From DASRHT01 sp035293765 (GTDB taxonomy: Bacteria > Chloroflexota > Ktedonobacteria > Ktedonobacterales > Ktedonobacteraceae), in NCBI GenBank assembly GCA_035293765.1, contig DATGMF010000020.1:48662-112661 (forward strand): a DNA stretch of 64,000 nt, read 5' to 3'. A program made the translations under genes and the position numbers. Of the stretch, positions 16,607-25,835 are shown piece after piece. Each line of letters starts with the position of its first letter. The first letter of the stretch is position 1. Under the pieces are notes generated by a model. That model did not search any database. It saw only the letters and a list, made by a program, of their open reading frames with translations, and had not been told where the DNA came from.

Positions 16607-18535
16607 CTATTGCACGCGCACCACAATCGCGCTCACATTGCCCTCGCCGCCGGCGCTGTTCGCAGCATCTACCAGCAGGCGAGCCTGTTTCTCAACAGGA
16701 TCGTTTTGCGATTGCTCCAGCAACAACTGGATGCGCTCATCGCGTAACATGTGCCATAAGCCATCAGTGCAGAGCAGGATGGTATCGCCAGGCTCAACAT
16801 CGCTTTGAAAAAGGTCTATGTGTATCTGATGTGCCTGCCCCAGATAACGCGGTTGCGAGGAGCGATTGGCGTCCGTACCAACTCCTGTTGGCTTGACCGC
16901 CGGCGTGTCAACCGTAATAACGCTGAACCATTTTCGGTTGCAATCATAATGATACGCGCGGCTATCTCCCACGCTTGCTACATAGAGGCGCTGCTTATAG
17001 AGTAACGCGGCTGTCAGGGTACTTGCCATTGTCGTATCATAGTCGGCGTTGCAATGATAGACTACCTGATTGGCCTGCCGAACCGCGTCTTTCAGCCACG
17101 ATTCTAACATCTGCTCGGGCGGCTGTTTCTCATAAAGCGAGCGGCTGGGTTGGCGTCTGCTGCTCGATGCTGCTGACTGCGTAGATGAGCGCGGCGGCGT
17201 TGACAGCAACGGCAACATGATATCGGTAATCGTCTCTATCGCCAGGCGGCTGGCCTCATGCCCGCCTGCGGCTTTCCCATATGGTCCAAGCAGGCCATCG
17301 GCAACCGCAAACAGGATAAAGGGGCGTGGCGGTGGTTCGAGGTTCACACACAGTCCCTGCACAATCAGCAGCATATCCTCGTTTTGCCTGGCTCGTTGCC
17401 CGATGTCGCTCACATATCCCACCTGGCAAATATCGGTAATCGTCGGCGAAGTATCATCCAGGCTATGCCCGCAGTGACGGCAGAAGCGTGAACTGCCGCG
17501 ATTCTCGCGACCGCAACGGCTGCAAGGGTTCTCTGGCACAATGGCGCGGACGATAATATTCGGACTGCTCGTCGCGACGACGTTTGCCGAGATCGTTGGC
17601 TGCGACCAGAGATCTTCGGTGGAGAGCGCGTCGTTAAGCGCATCGGCGAACGCTCGTCCTGATGGGTAGCGCATGGTTGGATCGATATCTATGGCGCGAA
17701 AAATAACGTCGTCCACCGCTGGCGGGAGCGCGATATTCAAGCTGCTCGGCGCTGGTATCTCGGCGGCATGGTTCTTGATCACGGCCTGGTATGGCAATAG
17801 ACCGGTGAACATCTGGTAGGCCACCACGCCCATTGAATAGATATCGCTTGCCGGCTCAGCCTTGCCATGCTCCTGCTCAGGCGCGATATAATGCTCGGTG
17901 CCGAGCGAAAAGCCGCGCTGGGTCAACGCTTTTTCCTGCTGCATCGCACGGGCAATGCCGAAATCCGCCAGGACTAGCCGGCCATCGTCCTGCTGGATGA
18001 GCAGATTAGAGGGTTTGATATCGCGATGAACTATTTGCTGCGGATGCGCATGCACCGCGTCAACAGCGTCCGCGAGATCATTGAGATACTGTTGAGCCTG
18101 CTGAATGGGCAAAGGCCGCTCGCCTTTCAACAGAGCTTTAAGCGTGCCACCTGTTACCAGCGGCATCACGAGATAGAGCAGATTGCCGTCCTGCCCAAAG
18201 TTCAAGATGGGAACAATATTTTTATGTTTTAGCTGGTGCGCATAGCGAGCCTCGCGGCGAAAACGCTCTACCGCCGTTGGTATATCCATAGAGCTATTGG
18301 CGAGGTTCAAGACCTTTAATGCCACCTGCTCCATTTCAAAAGTATCGCTTACCCGGTAGACCGCTCCCATGCCGCCGAGACCAATCAGCGTTTCAATGCG
18401 GTAGCGGCCTGCTACCACAGCTCCTGGCAGCAGGCACTGGCAGAACGGATTGGTGCATTGCATACTTCCCGGTGGGTAATCGGCCTGGCATCGAGGGTTG
18501 GGACAGCGTGGCATAACGTCTCTCTTATCACTCAT
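16607..18535 (-). CDS. Serine/threonine kinase fused to PP2C-type phosphatase, with zinc ribbons
   Basis: The 642-aa protein joins opposing activities. An N-terminal cysteine cluster (C11, C16, C27, C32) is followed by a Hanks-type kinase (about 44-305: GLGGMGAVY, K74, HRDIKPSNLL with D172, DFG 191-193, APE). A second zinc ribbon C338-x2-C341 ... C352-x2-C355 follows, then a PP2C domain (about 372-640: RQNED, VADG, VGDSRAY, LLCTDGLW). It would phosphorylate and dephosphorylate target proteins, perhaps itself. No membrane segment is visible, so it is cytosolic. An alternative start is the ATG at 18514, which has a GAGAG site closer. Confidence 0.88.
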   Translation of the reverse strand: MSDKRDVMPRCPNPRCQADYPPGSMQCTNPFCQCLLPGAVVAGRYRIETLIGLGGMGAVYRVSDTFEMEQVALKVLNLANSSMDIPTAVERFRREARYAHQLKHKNIVPILNFGQDGNLLYLVMPLVTGGTLKALLKGERPLPIQQAQQYLNDLADAVDAVHAHPQQIVHRDIKPSNLLIQQDDGRLVLADFGIARAMQQEKALTQRGFSLGTEHYIAPEQEHGKAEPASDIYSMGVVAYQMFTGLLPYQAVIKNHAAEIPAPSSLNIALPPAVDDVIFRAIDIDPTMRYPSGRAFADALNDALSTEDLWSQPTISANVVATSSPNIIVRAIVPENPCSRCGRENRGSSRFCRHCGHSLDDTSPTITDICQVGYVSDIGQRARQNEDMLLIVQGLCVNLEPPPRPFILFAVADGLLGPYGKAAGGHEASRLAIETITDIMLPLLSTPPRSSTQSAASSSRRQPSRSLYEKQPPEQMLESWLKDAVRQANQVVYHCNADYDTTMASTLTAALLYKQRLYVASVGDSRAYHYDCNRKWFSVITVDTPAVKPTGVGTDANRSSQPRYLGQAHQIHIDLFQSDVEPGDTILLCTDGLWHMLRDERIQLLLEQSQNDPVEKQARLLVDAANSAGGEGNVSAIVVRVQ

Positions 18536-18564
18536 TACTACTAAAATTCTCTATTATTGCATTG

Positions 18565-18596
18565 CATGCATGCCTTGCTGAAAGGACATGCATGCC
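18565..18596 (-). promoter_or_regulatory. Two CATGCATGCC direct repeats, 22 bp apart
   Basis: CATGCATGCC occurs at 18565-18574 and 18587-18596, a 22-bp (two helical turn) period, 30-60 bp upstream of the kinase-phosphatase start. Each contains the palindrome GCATGC. This looks like a protein-binding pair controlling the leftward gene. Confidence 0.4.
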
Positions 18597-18741
18597 CTAG
18601 TTTAGGCCAATGCTTGATAGCTGTCAATATAGAAAGGATGGTAATTTGCCTCCCTATGCTATCAGATGTATAATCTGTTTCGACGAAAAGGGTCGATCTC
18701 CCTTTGTGCCGATAGACGCAATCAAAGGATAACAGGATATT

Positions 18742-19728
18742 ATGCTACAAACGTTACCATTAGTCCTATTTATCGTGATGGTGGAAGTCTCGGTTGGCTC
18801 GGTGAGCGTGCTGGTCCTGCTCGACTGGCGCAACGAGGTGAAGCGTGGCTTCCTGGTTTCCTACGCGCTTATTTATCTAGGGCTATCTTTTCTTACCTAT
18901 CTGACGCAGCAAAATTTTGCTTCGCCGGAGTTGCTGAACACCTACACCCAGCTTGACAAAGCATGGACCGGCTACCAGAGCTTGCCCCTGCTGCTCTTCT
19001 TCCTGCTGCTGATCCCATATAGCCTCTTCCTCCTGCTCGACAAAAGCGCGGGCGTGGATGGCAGGGAGGCGCAAGCGAAAGCGCAGGCAGAAGGACAGCC
19101 AGTGCGTCAGTCGCCGATTCGCCTGCTGCGCCTGATCAGTGGCGCCGCAACGGTGGCTGCTGGTCTGGTCACGCTCTTTGTGATGGCGATGATTTTCCGT
19201 CCCGTGGCCGCGGCCAACGTGGGCGGTGTTTTTACCGTCGTTGGCTTCTTCGCCGCCGCCTTTGCGCTCGGTGGCGTGCTAACGGCCATGTGGTTGGGCC
19301 ACTGGTACCTGGTGACGCCTGCCCTCTCGGAAAGGCCGCTACTCTTTGCGACGACCGTCGTCTTAATCGCGTTGGTAGCTCAGGTGATTTTCTCCTTCGC
19401 CGCAGGCCCGGCCACTGCTGCTGCGACGAAGCCTACAACTCAGACGCCCGCAGTAGTGGCAACGGCTACCCCTGCTGTGGGCACGCCAACGCCTAATACT
19501 CACGTTAAGCCGCCCAATGCGCCGACCATTGCTCCGTTAAGCGCGGATGTGATTGGCTGGCTGCGCATTCTGGTTGGCTTTGTGATGCCCCTGGTGCTGG
19601 GCGGCCTATCCTGGAAGCTGATCCGTGACCGCTCATTTCAATCCGCGACGGGGATGCTCTACCTGGTGGTGGTCTGTTCGCTGGCAGGGGAACTCATGGC
19701 GCGCGGCCTCTTCCTGGGGAAGCTGTAA
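18742..19728 (+). CDS. Hypothetical polytopic membrane protein
   Basis: The 328-aa protein has about eight hydrophobic segments: near 3-25, 36-55, 80-102, 130-155, 162-190, 198-220, 270-290 and 305-322. A Thr/Pro/Ala-rich loop (about 226-262) precedes the last two, probably outside the membrane. I recognise no catalytic or transport motif. ACAGGA lies upstream of the ATG. It is divergent from the kinase-phosphatase gene and ends at a hairpin shared with the sigma-factor gene. Confidence 0.7.
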   Translation: MLQTLPLVLFIVMVEVSVGSVSVLVLLDWRNEVKRGFLVSYALIYLGLSFLTYLTQQNFASPELLNTYTQLDKAWTGYQSLPLLLFFLLLIPYSLFLLLDKSAGVDGREAQAKAQAEGQPVRQSPIRLLRLISGAATVAAGLVTLFVMAMIFRPVAAANVGGVFTVVGFFAAAFALGGVLTAMWLGHWYLVTPALSERPLLFATTVVLIALVAQVIFSFAAGPATAAATKPTTQTPAVVATATPAVGTPTPNTHVKPPNAPTIAPLSADVIGWLRILVGFVMPLVLGGLSWKLIRDRSFQSATGMLYLVVVCSLAGELMARGLFLGKL

Positions 19729-19738
19729 GATGGTATCG

Positions 19739-19806
19739 AGGAACATTTCTTATGCGCAAAAAGCTCCTACCCACTCCACAGGCTTTTGTGCATGAGAAAT
19801 TCCCCT
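19739..19806. terminator. Long imperfect hairpin between convergent genes
   Basis: A roughly 20-bp imperfect stem (arms near 19743-19764 and 19782-19803, AAAAAGC against GCTTTT at the tip) lies between two convergent genes. It would act in both directions; T tracts are weak. Confidence 0.5.
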
Positions 19807-19824
19807 GACCATGACCATAGTGTG

Positions 19825-21117
19825 CTAGAAGAGCGTCAGGACCTGTAATGTCTGGCGATGAGCCAGAACTGTGAGCCGGTCAGCGCTCTCTACATCGTTG
19901 ATTTGCAGGCAGATCGCTTGCTGTCCTTGATACTCTACGATTTTCCCCGGTGCGCTGCAATAGCGCGCATGCTGCTGAAGGAACTGGCGCGTGCGTGGAT
20001 GCGACCAATAGACTAGTTGATCAACCATAGGCAAGCAGCCACAACCATCCATGTCGTTGCCGCAATGCATACAGCGCAGGTAGATCCAGAAAGGATAGTG
20101 ATCAGTCGGCTGAACTGTGTCGCTAGCGTCGTCTTTCACCTGGACAAGAGCCGGTTTGCCGCAATAGAGGCAGGGATGTTGCACCTGAGAGAGCGCCTGC
20201 AATAGACGATCCGTTAGCCCTTGCATGGTGCGCTTCCAGGCGGGCCGGAACGAGCGGAGACCGGCAAGCGAGACCAGCCCCATACTATGGACGGTATCCT
20301 GGCCGTAACGCTGGGAGCATTCGGGGCAGCGTAAGTGAAGGTTCGGCTCCTCTGAATCGGCTGTCGGGTACAAAAAGCAGCCCTGGAGACGGTGGCGCGC
20401 GCATGATGGGCACCAGAGGCGAGTTTCCTGCCATCCTTCGATCAGTTCCGCATCCAGCGCCAGGCCCAGCGCCTCCGCTTCATGGCCCAGGGGACCGTGC
20501 AGAATGCGATAGAGTTGGCGACGTGTGCGGTGCAGGCGTACATCCAGCGCGCCACTGGATATGCCCAGGCGAGCAGCTACCTCAGGGCGCGGCAGTTCGA
20601 GCAAATAGTACATCTCCACCATCTGACGTGCAGCCTGAGGCAATGCCCCAAGCGCCCGGTCAAGCAGCGCCACCAGATCCTGACGGCTCAGTTCCTCAAG
20701 CGGGTCAATAGTTTCGGCGTCAGGAAAATCTGTGAGAAGGTCTTGTTCCTCGTCGTCATTCTCCAGTGCCTCACTGGAAGATGATCGCAGCAACTGAGTG
20801 TGATGGAGAAGCTCCCTCTTGCGCCTCTGGGCAAAGCGACGGCAGACATTGCGGCAGATCTCATCAATCCAGGCATTGAAGCCGGCAGGGGCGTGCAGGC
20901 GCTCCAGATGGCTCCAGGCTTCAAGCAATGTTTCCTGCACAACATCATCGATGAGATGAGGCTCTATCCCCCGTGCTCGCGCAAGACGAACAAGACGCAG
21001 ACGCGTGGCGGTGAGCATACCACTTTGGTCGGTCAGCAGCGCCATTTTGAGCCGCTGGAGCTCGCCAGGCAGCCCCTGTTGTTGCGGATTCTTAACAATC
21101 TCCTGCATCGTGGTCAC
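19825..21117 (-). CDS. ECF-type sigma factor with zinc-ribbon C-terminal extension
   Basis: The first 210 residues carry sigma-70 region 2 (about 30-105; IDDVVQETLLEAW, FNAWIDEICRNV) and region 4 (about 145-205; ALPQAARQMVEMYYL, LGISSGALDVRLHR). The remaining 220 residues are an unusual tail with cysteine pairs C236-x2-C239, C264-x2-C267, C316-x2-C319 and a later CMHCG, so two zinc ribbons are likely. It would direct RNA polymerase to a stress regulon, and the tail may act as a built-in sensor or anti-sigma element (inference). The start is GTG, or an ATG three codons on. Confidence 0.82.
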   Translation of the reverse strand: MTTMQEIVKNPQQQGLPGELQRLKMALLTDQSGMLTATRLRLVRLARARGIEPHLIDDVVQETLLEAWSHLERLHAPAGFNAWIDEICRNVCRRFAQRRKRELLHHTQLLRSSSSEALENDDEEQDLLTDFPDAETIDPLEELSRQDLVALLDRALGALPQAARQMVEMYYLLELPRPEVAARLGISSGALDVRLHRTRRQLYRILHGPLGHEAEALGLALDAELIEGWQETRLWCPSCARHRLQGCFLYPTADSEEPNLHLRCPECSQRYGQDTVHSMGLVSLAGLRSFRPAWKRTMQGLTDRLLQALSQVQHPCLYCGKPALVQVKDDASDTVQPTDHYPFWIYLRCMHCGNDMDGCGCLPMVDQLVYWSHPRTRQFLQQHARYCSAPGKIVEYQGQQAICLQINDVESADRLTVLAHRQTLQVLTLF

Positions 21118-21356
21118 CTTTCTTTCCTTCTTTTATCTTATCACTTGCGACCCTCTTTCTCTTACAGAATTTTTTCGCATCATGTTTGAGGCAAAGCTGG
21201 CTAAACTGCTCTTTTGGCAGAGTGCAAAAAATGCTGTAAGCATTGTATCCCTCCCGTGATAAGACAGCAGTAGGGGGTGAAGACCGCGCAAAAGATCATT
21301 CCCCCCAATGAACTTGCAGCGTACGGAAAAATATATTTTAAAAGGAGAATATTCCT

Positions 21357-22445
21357 ATGAGTAACGTCCCGATGAAGCCCCGCATTCTTTCTCTGCTTGC
21401 ATTCGCTCGACAGCAGGAGCAGCAAATGGTCAACGGCCTCAGTGACAGTGAGCGGAACGCAAAAGGCACGCTTGATAATTGGGAGGCCAAAGACTTTCTG
21501 GTCAATATCTTGCTCTGGAAACGGTTGCAGACGCAGAAGCTGGCTACGGCGCTCCGCGGCGAACAACCCCCTGTCTGGCGAGACGCGCAACCGGCTCACC
21601 AGATTAACCATCAGGCTTTTCTTGATTATGAAAATCATGATTTCCAGGCCATTCTAGCTGAATCTGCGCGCGTCTATCAAGCGTTGATTGCGCAGGTTGA
21701 GGGTATGAGCGAAGAGGAACTGAGCGATCCAAATCGTTATGATTGGCAGGAAGGCGAGCCGCTTTGGGCAGAAACGTTGGGCAACGGGCTATGGCATCCC
21801 TGTCACCAGTTGACCAACTTTTACTTGCGTAGCGGCAGAAGAAAACAGGCGCTTCAGTTGCAAGAAGCTCTTTTAGAGGCCGTACGAGGAGCCGAATTGC
21901 CACCGGAGGATCTCGGAGTGGCGATGTACAATCAGCTCTGTATGTATGCTACCAACGGCTGGCCGGAAAAAGCCCTCCAGCTCTTGCCGGAGGCTTTGCG
22001 ACTGCGGCCTACGCTGATTGAGTGGTCCAGGCATGACACCGATCTTGATGGGCTGCGCGCTGATCCTGCATTCCAGGCAATTTTCTCTGATCCCCAACTG
22101 CAAGCATCGGCGCCGGTATCTGTGCTGGTCAGCGCGCACAAACTCGCAGCCGGCGGAGCCGGGGATACCTCGCCTCTCATCATCGATGTGCGAGGAGCAG
22201 CCGAGTACGCGGCTGGGCATATACAGGGGGCCGTTAATATCCCTATGGGCCAGCTTTCCAGGAAACTCAAGCAGATTCCACGCGAGCGGCCTATCGTTAC
22301 CTATTGCAATATGCATCATCGGGGCGAGTCGCGTGGCGAACGGGCCGCAGCCCAACTGCGAGAGCAGGGCTACCAGGCGCGGACCCTCGATGGCGGCTAT
22401 CCCGGCTGGAAGGACCAGGGATTGCCGGTCGAAGAGAAAGCTTAG
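21357..22445 (+). CDS. DinB/ClbS-like, TPR-like and rhodanese fusion protein
   Basis: The N terminus (1-155) resembles the DfsB/ClbS (DUF1706) branch of the DinB four-helix family. A helical TPR-like stretch (about 158-225; RRKQALQLQEALLEA, EKALQLLPEALRLRP) follows, then a rhodanese domain (about 252-358; LIIDVRGAAEYAAGHI, GAVNIPMGQL) with the active-site loop C317-NMHH-R322. A sulfur-transfer or thiol-handling role is plausible. Active Cys and loop Arg are both present. AAAAGGAGAA precedes the ATG by 7 nt, and a strong terminator follows. Confidence 0.75.
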   Translation: MSNVPMKPRILSLLAFARQQEQQMVNGLSDSERNAKGTLDNWEAKDFLVNILLWKRLQTQKLATALRGEQPPVWRDAQPAHQINHQAFLDYENHDFQAILAESARVYQALIAQVEGMSEEELSDPNRYDWQEGEPLWAETLGNGLWHPCHQLTNFYLRSGRRKQALQLQEALLEAVRGAELPPEDLGVAMYNQLCMYATNGWPEKALQLLPEALRLRPTLIEWSRHDTDLDGLRADPAFQAIFSDPQLQASAPVSVLVSAHKLAAGGAGDTSPLIIDVRGAAEYAAGHIQGAVNIPMGQLSRKLKQIPRERPIVTYCNMHHRGESRGERAAAQLREQGYQARTLDGGYPGWKDQGLPVEEKA

Positions 22446-22477
22446 CTCATCCCCGGGAGAGACCTGTGCCGCGCAGA

Positions 22478-22516
22478 AAAAAGTTCAGCGTCTTATGTCG
22501 AGACGCTGAACTTTTT
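22478..22516. terminator. Bidirectional intrinsic terminator
   Basis: A perfect 16-bp stem (22478-22493 with 22501-22516) and 7-nt loop, with an A tract on one side and a T tract on the other, separates two convergent genes. Confidence 0.9.
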
Positions 22517-22529
22517 AAATCTAATGTAG

Positions 22530-24143
22530 TTAGCCCTGTTCAGCGAGCCGGAGGGCCTTTTCGCGCTCTTTGAGGTTGCGCCGCAAGATCTTGCCTGACG
22601 GGTTTTTCGGAATGGCGTCGATGAACTCGATGAGATGGATACGCTTGTAGCCGGCTAATTTGCCGTTGGCGAAGGCGATAATCTCTTCAGGCGTCGGGCT
22701 GAAGCCCTGGCGGATTACCACCAGACCCTTGATCAGTTCGCCAGCCTCTTCATCGGGCACCCCAATGACCGCCGAGTCCATCACCGCGGGATGCTCCATC
22801 AGCAGCGATTCCAGCTCCGCCGGAGCGACGCCGAAACCTTTGTACTTGATCATCTCTTTCTTGCGATCCACAATGTATGTGTAACCGTCGGCGTCAACAT
22901 GGCCGATATCACCCGTATAGAGCCAGCCATTGCGTAGCGCGTTCGCCGTCTCCGCTGGCGCTTTCCAGTAGCCAGCCATGATCTGGGGGCCGCGAATGAT
23001 GATCTCGCCATCTTCGCCAATCGGCAGTTCGCGCTCGCCCGTTTCAATATCAACGATCTTCTGCTCAGTGTTGTGGACAGGCATGCCAACGCTATTCAGG
23101 CGCACAAGGGCCGGATCGCCAGGCTGTGCGTGCGTTAAGGGCGACGCCTCCGTCATGCCATAGCCCTGAACGACCTGGAGTCCGGTCTTATCCTGTAGCC
23201 GGTACGCCGGATCGAGCGGGAGGGGGGCCGCGCCGGAGAAGACGTATTTCACGGTCTTCATCTTGCTGAGGTCAACGGGTGCATTGGCAAGAGCCAGGAT
23301 GATTGGCGGTACGGCGAAGTAGTAGGTGACTTTATGTTTCTCGCAAAGCTCCAGCGATTGCACCAGGTCGAAACGCTCCATGATGACCTGCGTACCGCCG
23401 CAAGCGAGGAAGCTGCCCGTGAGCATCACGCCGTAAATATGGTAGAAGGGCAGGAAGATCAGCGCCACATCGTTGATATCGGTGCGCAGGGCGGTGGTAA
23501 ACTGGAGGTTATTGACCGTCAGATTGCGGTGCGTCAGCATGGTCCCTTTGGGTAAGCCGGTGGTGCCGGAAGAATAGGGCAATGCCACCAGGTCGTCACC
23601 GCTGATCTCGACCTCAGGAGGAGGTTTTGGCGAGGAGCGCCGCATTAACGCTGCCAGGGGGATGGCCTGTGGTAATCCCTCGGGAGCTTTATCACCCGTG
23701 ACCAGAATATGTTTGAGGCGCGGGAACTCGTGCTGGCTCATGGCTAGCTGCAAGATTGGCACAAGCTCGCGCTGAATCAGCAATGCCACGGACTCCGAAT
23801 TCTCTAGCTGGTAGGCGACTTCGCGCTCCTTATATGCCGGGTTCATCGGGCTGACAACCACGCCTATCGAGGCTGCCGCGATGAAGGTCAGCGTATACTC
23901 CGGGCGGTTCGTAGTGAGCAGGCAAAGATGATCCCCTTTTTTGAGACCCAGCTCATGCAGGCCGTTGGCGATACTGTTGACCATCGAGACGACCTCGCGG
24001 TAGGTGAGCAGAAGATCGTGGTAGATAATGGCCGGGCGGTCGGGGTAACGCTCGGCTGCTTGGCGGAGCAGGTGATCGTAAGGAACGTCGGGAAAGTCTA
24101 CGGGCGGACGAAATAGCTCTGGTGCAACCATTTTCTCGGTCAT
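22530..24143 (-). CDS. AMP-forming acyl-CoA synthetase (4-coumarate/long-chain fatty acid type)
   Basis: The 537-aa ANL-family enzyme has the ATP loop YSSGTTGLPKGTMLTHRN, GYGMTEASP, the hinge-side motif YTGDIGHVDADGYTYIVDRKKEMI and the catalytic lysine near NPSGKILRRNL. It activates a carboxylic acid to acyl-AMP and then acyl-CoA; the chain type cannot be told. The frame extends to 24227, but the ATG at 24143 has AAAGGA upstream and begins at the expected family position. It is divergent from the MFS exporter at 24353. Confidence 0.88.
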   Translation of the reverse strand: MTEKMVAPELFRPPVDFPDVPYDHLLRQAAERYPDRPAIIYHDLLLTYREVVSMVNSIANGLHELGLKKGDHLCLLTTNRPEYTLTFIAAASIGVVVSPMNPAYKEREVAYQLENSESVALLIQRELVPILQLAMSQHEFPRLKHILVTGDKAPEGLPQAIPLAALMRRSSPKPPPEVEISGDDLVALPYSSGTTGLPKGTMLTHRNLTVNNLQFTTALRTDINDVALIFLPFYHIYGVMLTGSFLACGGTQVIMERFDLVQSLELCEKHKVTYYFAVPPIILALANAPVDLSKMKTVKYVFSGAAPLPLDPAYRLQDKTGLQVVQGYGMTEASPLTHAQPGDPALVRLNSVGMPVHNTEQKIVDIETGERELPIGEDGEIIIRGPQIMAGYWKAPAETANALRNGWLYTGDIGHVDADGYTYIVDRKKEMIKYKGFGVAPAELESLLMEHPAVMDSAVIGVPDEEAGELIKGLVVIRQGFSPTPEEIIAFANGKLAGYKRIHLIEFIDAIPKNPSGKILRRNLKEREKALRLAEQG

Positions 24144-24352
24144 GCCATAAGTCCTTTCTGCCTCAACTCCATTTGGGCTTATCCAGAAGACGCTATGAGG
24201 CACTATCGCGTATGCAGGAAAATACATTTGTGCTCAGTAGCATACTCCAGTTACAGAAGAAGGTCAAGGAGTCCTTTTGGGCGATGTTTTATCGGCATAT
24301 CTTCATATATACTCTCATTCAATTGAACAGATTATGAGGAGAGGAAAATCTC

Positions 24353-25585
24353 ATGCGCGCCATCATCTCACTGTATCATCGCAATTATCGCTTGTATTGG
24401 TTCGGTCAATTGATCTCATCGATGGGCACCTGGATGCAAACCATTGGGCAGTCCTGGTTAGTGCTGGAACTGACGCATAGCGCCTGGCAGCTTGGCCTGG
24501 TCGGCGCGCTGCAATTTCTGCCGGTGCTGCTCTTCTCGATCTTCGGCGGCGTTTTCGCCGACCTCTGGCCCAAACGGCGCGTCTTGCTCGTGACCCAGAC
24601 AACGGCCATGCTCCAGGCGTTTCTCCTCTGGACATTGATTGCTACCAATGCCATCCAGCTCTGGCATATCTATGTGCTGGCGCTGGTGCTGGGCCTCACC
24701 AATAGCCTGGATCAGCCGACGCGCTCGGCCTTTGTCGTCGAACTGGTCGGACGTGAAGATCTGCCCAATGCAGTTGCTTTGAGTTCCTCGCTCACGAACC
24801 TGGCGCGCATCGTGGGTCCTGGGCTGGCAGGTATCATTATCGCGGCCAGCGGCGTAACTGCGCTCTTTCTGCTCAACGCGCTCAGCTTTCTGGCGGTAAT
24901 TGTGGGGCTGGCGTTGATCAACGTTCATGAGCTATATGCTCAGGCTTCTCAGTATAAAAATGCGAGCGAGCAGCAAAAAACCTGGCAGAGCCTGCGTGAA
25001 GGGATGAGCTACGTCTGGAGAACGCCTGCGGTGGTGTTGCTGATCCTTGTGGTTGGCCTGGTATTGCTCTTCGGCGCGAACTTTACGGTTGTGCTTCCCC
25101 TCTTCGCCACCGATGTGCTGCATGTTGGAGCACCAGGATTTGGCTTTCTCTCCGCCGCCAACGGCATTGGCGCATTGCTTGCGGCGCTATGGCTGGCCTG
25201 GAGCAATCTGAAGCCAACGATCCGCCGCGTGCTGCTCGGCACGCTGATCTTTGGCGCGTTGGAGATGGCCTTTGCCGTCTCGCACCTCTATCCCCTATCA
25301 CTGCTGCTGATTGCGGGCATCGGCATAGCGGAGACAATTTTTGGCGCGCTGGCTATTACCTTGCTCCAGACGATTGCCCCGGACCATCTCCGTGGGCGCG
25401 TAGCCAGCGTATACATCCTCTTCTTCACGGGCAGTATTCCGCCTGGATATCTGCTATCTGGCTGGCTCTCGGGTCTCTGGGGGGCTTCCACCGGCCTGCT
25501 CGTCTGCGCAGCTCTCTGTTTGCTGGTTACGAGTGTGGGGTGGGTGTGGCGCAGACCGGCGGAGGAATCCCTAAAAAAACTATAA
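24353..25585 (+). CDS. MFS transporter, enterobactin exporter-like (MFS_3)
   Basis: This is a 410-aa permease with about 12 membrane helices. N-terminal YHRNYRLYWFGQLISSMGTW then MQTIGQSWLVLELT is the hallmark of the MFS_3 (EntS-like) branch. The loop 2-3 motif appears as GGVFADLWPKRR and a second half motif as LRGRVASVYIL. A drug or small-molecule efflux role is likely. GAGGAGAGG is about 10 nt upstream of the ATG. Confidence 0.85.
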   Translation: MRAIISLYHRNYRLYWFGQLISSMGTWMQTIGQSWLVLELTHSAWQLGLVGALQFLPVLLFSIFGGVFADLWPKRRVLLVTQTTAMLQAFLLWTLIATNAIQLWHIYVLALVLGLTNSLDQPTRSAFVVELVGREDLPNAVALSSSLTNLARIVGPGLAGIIIAASGVTALFLLNALSFLAVIVGLALINVHELYAQASQYKNASEQQKTWQSLREGMSYVWRTPAVVLLILVVGLVLLFGANFTVVLPLFATDVLHVGAPGFGFLSAANGIGALLAALWLAWSNLKPTIRRVLLGTLIFGALEMAFAVSHLYPLSLLLIAGIGIAETIFGALAITLLQTIAPDHLRGRVASVYILFFTGSIPPGYLLSGWLSGLWGASTGLLVCAALCLLVTSVGWVWRRPAEESLKKL

Positions 25586-25598
25586 ACATACATAAAAG

Positions 25599-25764
25599 TT
25601 GTAGGGACCCGATTGATCGCGTCCAATTTATTGCCTGTTTTGCATCTTATTCCTATAACACCACGAAAGGCATATTTCCCTCATAGGATTGACGTTGTTG
25701 GAGCCGCATTGGTACTGGTGCAATGACGGGCGCTGAAGCGGACGCGGTAAACCAGGTCCCTACC
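25599..25764. repeat. Dispersed repeat pair, GTAGGGACCCG family
   Basis: A 37-bp unit at 25599-25635 (starting TTGTAGGGACCCG) is identical to one at 48877-48913. A degenerate inverted copy ends at 25764 (GTCCCTACC), so the pair brackets about 165 bp of noncoding DNA. Confidence 0.7.
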
Positions 25765-25782
25765 ATTGTTCGTGTTGACATA

Positions 25783-25824
25783 AAGCCTGGATAGGTGCTC
25801 ATAGGAGCATGTCTACCCAGGCTT
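25783..25824 (-). terminator. Hairpin downstream of the SnoaL-like gene
   Basis: AAGCCTGG (25783-25790) pairs with CCAGGCTT (25817-25824), extended inward by TAG/CTA and TGCTC/GAGCA. Read leftward it ends in a short TTTAT, so it is a plausible terminator for the gene ending at 25836. Confidence 0.55.
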
Positions 25825-25835
25825 AGAGAGGGCGT

